64,000 nucleotides of DNA. Source: Actinomyces sp. AC-20-1 (GTDB lineage: Bacteria > Actinomycetota > Actinomycetes > Actinomycetales > Actinomycetaceae). The notes beneath the pieces are model-generated. The model did not search any database. It was not told the DNA's origin and saw nothing but the letters and a program-made list of their open reading frames with translations. This document shows, in pieces, positions 60,473 to 64,000 of the stretch. Position 1 is the first letter of the stretch. The number at the start of each line of letters is the position of its first letter. Where the stretch lies: assembly GCF_023369555.1 (NCBI RefSeq), contig NZ_JACJVC010000011.1, positions 1-64,000 on the forward strand. The letters are read 5' to 3'. Made by a program: the position numbers and the translations under genes.

Positions 60473-62614
60473 TCAGGCCCGGCCCAGGGCCTCGCGCACC
60501 ACCGCGAGCAGGCTCGCCAGCCGGGCGTTGCCGGGCAGGTCCTCGACCAGCACCACCTCACCGGAGCCGTCAGCGAGCGGCTGGCGCCAGTTCGGGTACT
60601 CCTGGTCCGTGCCGGGCTGGTTCTGGGCCCGGCGCTCACCGACGCCGTCCACCAGGGAGACGCCCACCAGGCGGGCGGGCGTGCGGGCGACGTAGCGGTG
60701 CAGGGCCTCGACGACCTCCCGCTCGGACGGGTTGTCCCCCAGCAGGCCGTGCTCGCGCAGCCGGGTGAGCATCCGGTCGCGCTCGAGGCGGGCCTCGGCG
60801 CGCACCTGCTCGACCGGCTCGGTGAGCAGGCCCAGGCGCTCGCGCAGGCTCACGTGCTCCTCAGCCAGGTACCCGGCGGTCGGCGGCAGGTCGTGGGTGT
60901 TGACGGTCGCGAGCTGGAGCGAGCGGTAGGCCTCCGGCTGCTTCGGCCAGCCGTCGTCCTGCTTCTCGAACCACAGGACCCCGGTGCCGAGCACCCCGCG
61001 GCTGGCGAGGTAGTCGCGCGCCCACGGCTCGACGGTCCCCAGGTCCTCGCCGATGACGACGGCCCCGGCCAGGTGGGCCTCGAGCAGCAGGACGCTGACC
61101 ATCGCCTCGTGGTCGTAGCGCACGTAGGCGCCCGCGTCCGCACGCATGCCCTCGGGGATCCACCACAGGCGGAACAGGCCGATGACGTGGTCGACCCTCA
61201 GGGCGCCCGCGTGCCGCAGGACCGTGCGGGCCATCTCGCGCAGGGGCCGGTAGGCGTCTGCGGCCAGGCGCACCGGGCTCCACGGCGGCTGGGACCAGTT
61301 CTGGCCGAGCTGGTTGTACATGTCCGGGGGCGCGCCGACGCACACGCCCGGCGCGAAGGACTCGGGGTCGCTCCACACGTCGGCACCGCGCGGGTGGACC
61401 CCGACGGCGAGGTCGTCCATGATGCCCAGCGCCATGCCGGAGGCCTTGGCCACCGCCTGCGCCCGCTCGAGCTGCTCGTCCACGACCCACTGCAGCCAGG
61501 CGTAGTAGTCGATGCGCTCGCTCAGGGTCCTGGCCTCGTTGGCCACGTAGGCGGAGCCCGCGTCGCGCAGGGTCGCGGGCCACTGGGCGAGCGGCCCGTA
61601 CTTCTCCGTCAGGGCGCACCACAGGGCGAAGCGCTCCAGGCCCTCGCCCTGCTCGGCGCGGAAGCGCTCGAAGTCGCGCTGGCGGGCGCGCGAGCGGCCT
61701 GCGGCGAAGATGACCTCCAGGGCCTCGCTCTTGGCCTTCCAGGCGGCGTCGCGGTCGATCGGCTCGGCGCTGTGGTTGGCCGCCTCGACCTCCTCCAGGG
61801 CCCACTGCACCAGTGAGCGGCGCGGGCCCGCCAGGCGGGAGACCTCGAGGATGTTCTCGGGGCGGATGTAGACCGGGTTGACGAAGCGCCTGGTGACCGG
61901 CAGGTAGGGCGAGGCCGTCATGGGCCCCGCGGGCTCGGCGGCGTGCAGCGGGTTGATGAGCAGGAAGTCCGCCCCCTCGTCACCGAGGAGGCTGGCGAGC
62001 TCGGCCAGGTCGTCGGCGTCGCCGATGCCCCAGGAGCCGGCGGAGCGGACCGAGTAGAGCTGGGCCATGACGCCCCAGCCCCGCTCGCCCAGCGCGGAGG
62101 GCATGTCGAGGTGGTCCGGGGCGATGGCGAGGGCGGCACGGGCCTCGGTGGAGCCGTCACCGACCCGGGCGACGAGCTCGTGCCAGCCCAGCGGCAGGTC
62201 GGTGGGCAGGACGAAGGTGGCCTGGCCGGTGAGCACACCGTCGACGTCGCGGGCGGGGGTCCAGTCCTCGACCTGGGTCAGGGGGCGGTGGGTACCGTCG
62301 TCGAGCACCGCCTCGACCCAGACCGGTGCGCCATCAGGCACGTGGACGGCGACGGGTGCGGCCGTCCCCTGGCGCGCGACGACGGTGGGCGGCAGGACCT
62401 GGCGCCACGGGGCCGTCTCCGTCTCCCACAGGGAGCGCTCGATCTCCTCCTCCGTGGAGGCGGCCACGCCGAGGGCGGCAAGGACGGCGACGAGGGTCTC
62501 GCGGGACGGGGAGGCGGGTCGCCCGTGGTAGTCCCAGTAGTCGACGAGGACTCCGTTGGCCTGGGCGAGCTGGATCAGTCGCTCGGATGCGGAGCCGGGG
62601 CGGGGGTCGGTCAT
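60473..62614 (-). CDS. malQ: 4-alpha-glucanotransferase (amylomaltase, GH77)
   Basis: 713 aa. Transfers alpha-1,4-glucan segments and releases glucose from maltodextrins. N-terminal actinobacterial extension ~150 aa, then the GH77 barrel: LLINPLHAAEP, ALRVDHVIGLFRLWWIPEG (nucleophile Asp), VVIGEDLGTVEPW (acid/base Glu) and VNTHDLPPTAGYL. Start ATG 62614 with GAGG ~9 nt upstream. Together with GH13 and the PTS it supports alpha-glucan use. Confidence 0.95.
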   Translation of the reverse strand: MTDPRPGSASERLIQLAQANGVLVDYWDYHGRPASPSRETLVAVLAALGVAASTEEEIERSLWETETAPWRQVLPPTVVARQGTAAPVAVHVPDGAPVWVEAVLDDGTHRPLTQVEDWTPARDVDGVLTGQATFVLPTDLPLGWHELVARVGDGSTEARAALAIAPDHLDMPSALGERGWGVMAQLYSVRSAGSWGIGDADDLAELASLLGDEGADFLLINPLHAAEPAGPMTASPYLPVTRRFVNPVYIRPENILEVSRLAGPRRSLVQWALEEVEAANHSAEPIDRDAAWKAKSEALEVIFAAGRSRARQRDFERFRAEQGEGLERFALWCALTEKYGPLAQWPATLRDAGSAYVANEARTLSERIDYYAWLQWVVDEQLERAQAVAKASGMALGIMDDLAVGVHPRGADVWSDPESFAPGVCVGAPPDMYNQLGQNWSQPPWSPVRLAADAYRPLREMARTVLRHAGALRVDHVIGLFRLWWIPEGMRADAGAYVRYDHEAMVSVLLLEAHLAGAVVIGEDLGTVEPWARDYLASRGVLGTGVLWFEKQDDGWPKQPEAYRSLQLATVNTHDLPPTAGYLAEEHVSLRERLGLLTEPVEQVRAEARLERDRMLTRLREHGLLGDNPSEREVVEALHRYVARTPARLVGVSLVDGVGERRAQNQPGTDQEYPNWRQPLADGSGEVVLVEDLPGNARLASLLAVVREALGRA

Positions 62615-62745
62615 GGCAGGGCCTCAGGGGTTGGGCGCTGGGCGCGCGGTGGCTAAGTGGTTGAGGGCCGGGCGGGTCGCCGTCCTGCCGCGACGGTGCG
62701 GGGACGGGGACGGCTGCTCGTCTTGCTGCAAGGGTTTCACACACG

Positions 62746-62783
62746 TCTGCGCCGCGCCAACAGCAAGTGCGGCGCGGCGCAGA
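62746..62783 (-). terminator. Hairpin between the second EIIB gene and malQ
   Basis: A 13-bp stem (62746-62758 with 62771-62783) around a 12-nt loop. It suggests EIIB and malQ are separate transcripts. The malQ promoter is not obvious in 62615-62745. Confidence 0.6.
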
Positions 62784-62824
62784 GTTACGTGGGCCCTCGT
62801 GCTGCGCGGTGCGGAGCGCGCGGG

Positions 62825-63055
62825 TCAGTCGAGGGCGGCGATGGCGGCGGCCAGGTCGTCAGCGGTCGGTCCGACGACGACCTGGACGACGCGGCCGGAG
62901 CGGACGACGCCGAAGGCACCGGTGGCCCGTAGGGCCTCCTCGTCCACCTTGTCCTGGTCGACGACCTCCACGCGCAGGCGTGTGATGCAGGGCTCGAGGT
63001 CCGTAATGTTCTCGCGGCCACCCAGTCCCTTGACGATGTCAGCGGCGGTGCTCAT
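62825..63055 (-). CDS. Second free PTS EIIB component, glucose family
   Basis: 76 aa, very similar to the first EIIB. Phospho-Cys in DLEPCITRLRVEV, then GVVRSGRVVQVVVGPTADDLA. ATG 63055 with GGGAGGGAC. -10-like TAAAGT at 63091-63096 on the same strand. No EIIC or EIIA accompanies it, so it may serve the EIIC at 57081 or one elsewhere. Confidence 0.9.
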   Translation of the reverse strand: MSTAADIVKGLGGRENITDLEPCITRLRVEVVDQDKVDEEALRATGAFGVVRSGRVVQVVVGPTADDLAAAIAALD

Positions 63056-63262
63056 TCCATGTCCCTCCCGGTCAGTGCGTGTCGCCCGTCACTTTATCCC
63101 AGATCCTCCGCCCAGTCCCGCCGCCCCGGCCCCGTCGGCCCCGGAACTGCCGCCTCCCCCTTGTGTCAATCGTCTTTCACCCTGCGGCGGAATGCTCACC
63201 GGCAGCCCGGGACCGGTGCACAATGGGCGCGACCGGACTCCGTCACCGTCGAGGAGCAGCCC

Positions 63263-64000
63263 ATGACCACCTCCACCGCGCCCGCCCCCGCCCCCGAGCC
63301 GCTGTCGGGGATCGGCGTGAGCCCGGGCCTCGTCGCCGGCCCCGTCGCCCGCATGGCCCCCGGCATCCCCGAGCCCCCCATCGAGACCCTCGACCAGGCC
63401 CGCGACCTCGACAAGGAGTGCGAGCGCATCGCCCTGGCCGCCCAGACCGTCAAGAAGGGCCTCGAGCTCTCCGCCGCCGAGGCCAAGGGCGAGGGCCGCA
63501 CCCTGCTCGAGACCACCGCCCAGATGGCCGCCGACCCCACCCTCACCTCCTCCGCCCAGGCCATGGTCCGCGAGCGCCGCCTCGTGCCCGAGCGCGCCGT
63601 GTGGGAGGCCGCCGGGACCCTGTGCGCGATGCTGGAGTCGCTGGGCGGCTACATGGCCGAGCGCACCCGCGACGTGCAGGACGTGCGCGACCGCATCGTC
63701 GCCGTCCTCACCGGCTCCCCCATGCCCGGCATCCCGCACCTGCCCGAGCCCTTCGTGCTCGTCGCCCAGGACCTCGCCCCCGCGGACACCGCCCTGCTCG
63801 ACCCGGAGAAGGTCGTCGCCTTCGTCACCTCCGAGGGCGGGCCCACCTCACACACGGCGATCCTCGCGCGCGCCCTGGGCATCCCCGCCATCGTCGGCAC
63901 CGGCGCCGCGGTCACCGACACCCTGTCCGACGGCGACATCGTCCTCATCGACGGCACCAAGGGCACCATCACCCGCGACCCCAGCGAGGACGCCCTGCGC
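63263..64000 (+). CDS. ptsI: PTS enzyme I (phosphoenolpyruvate-protein phosphotransferase), N-terminal part
   Basis: First 246 residues. Enzyme I takes phosphate from PEP and gives it to HPr. LSGIGVSPGLVAGPVARM start, a helical HPr-binding region (~residues 50-140) and the phospho-His in GGPTSHTAILARALGIPAIVG (His near residue 197). Start ATG 63263 with GAGGAGCAG. The PEP-binding C-terminal half continues past the right edge. It powers all PTS parts here and the DhaM-HPr. Confidence 0.95.
   Translation, partial: MTTSTAPAPAPEPLSGIGVSPGLVAGPVARMAPGIPEPPIETLDQARDLDKECERIALAAQTVKKGLELSAAEAKGEGRTLLETTAQMAADPTLTSSAQAMVRERRLVPERAVWEAAGTLCAMLESLGGYMAERTRDVQDVRDRIVAVLTGSPMPGIPHLPEPFVLVAQDLAPADTALLDPEKVVAFVTSEGGPTSHTAILARALGIPAIVGTGAAVTDTLSDGDIVLIDGTKGTITRDPSEDALR

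Overview
This window comes from a very GC-rich actinobacterium, most probably an Actinomyces-type member of the Actinomycetaceae. The evidence is the high GC with strong C/G third-position bias, an ileS T-box leader of the short-stem actinobacterial kind, LAXTG cell-wall sorting signals, a clpP1-clpP2-clpX / tig / tRNA / rpmF neighbourhood, a Cys-containing leader peptide before cysK, and a GntR (DasR-like) regulator beside split glucose-family PTS genes. Many genes begin directly 6-7 nt after a TANNNT-like -10 hexamer with no ribosome binding site, which suggests abundant leaderless transcription, common in this phylum.

Layout. 1-2.5 kb (-): start of smc and a membrane-anchored esterase, followed by a 19-bp-period repeat array. 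2.8-4.5 kb (+): a two-domain LAXTG-anchored surface protein. 4.7-12.2 kb (-): ileS (T-box controlled), a FolC with a long N-terminal extension, dhaL-dhaM with a fused HPr domain but no dhaK, and ndk. 12.7-17.8 kb: SDR, GH13 hydrolase, TSUP permease, PfkB kinase, proC. 17.9-25.7 kb (+): a carbohydrate operon: ROK regulator read in frame into a Gfo/Idh/MocA dehydrogenase, Tat-type lipoprotein binding protein, two permeases, a DMT exporter and a second dehydrogenase. 25.8-26.9 kb: a lower-GC DUF3800 gene with a structured RNA-like 3' region. 26.9-36 kb: valS, a TetR/MFS efflux operon with a palindromic operator, and two tandem long-chain acyl-CoA ligases.

36-44 kb: clpP1-clpP2, clpX and chorismate mutase (-), a methyltransferase and cupin (+), tig, two tRNAs, rpmF and a YigZ protein. 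44.2-46.2 kb (+): cysteine synthesis (promoter, 18-aa Cys leader peptide, hairpins, cysK, cysE). 46.2-56 kb: an S33 hydrolase, nei, rpiB, an M13 peptidase, a decayed LAXTG protein, an LCP enzyme and pepN. 56-57.1 kb: a HigBA-like toxin-antitoxin cassette between two ~153-bp direct repeats that duplicate the pepN/EIIC junction. 57.1-64 kb: glucose-family PTS parts (EIIC, EIIB, EIIA, a second EIIB and the start of enzyme I), a GntR regulator with two dre-like sites, and malQ.

How the genes work together. Sugar uptake and glycolytic entry recur: PTS, malQ, GH13, an ABC importer, DhaL/DhaM drawing PEP phosphate, PfkB and rpiB. Protein quality control (tig, ClpP1P2, ClpX, PepN, M13 peptidase) and aminoacyl-tRNA supply (ileS, valS, two tRNAs) form the core background. 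The accessory parts are the surface proteins, the DUF3800 locus, the toxin-antitoxin cassette and the MFS/TetR pair. Most convergent gene ends carry a perfect GC-rich hairpin without a T-tract. All calls were made by reading the sequence; no database search was possible.
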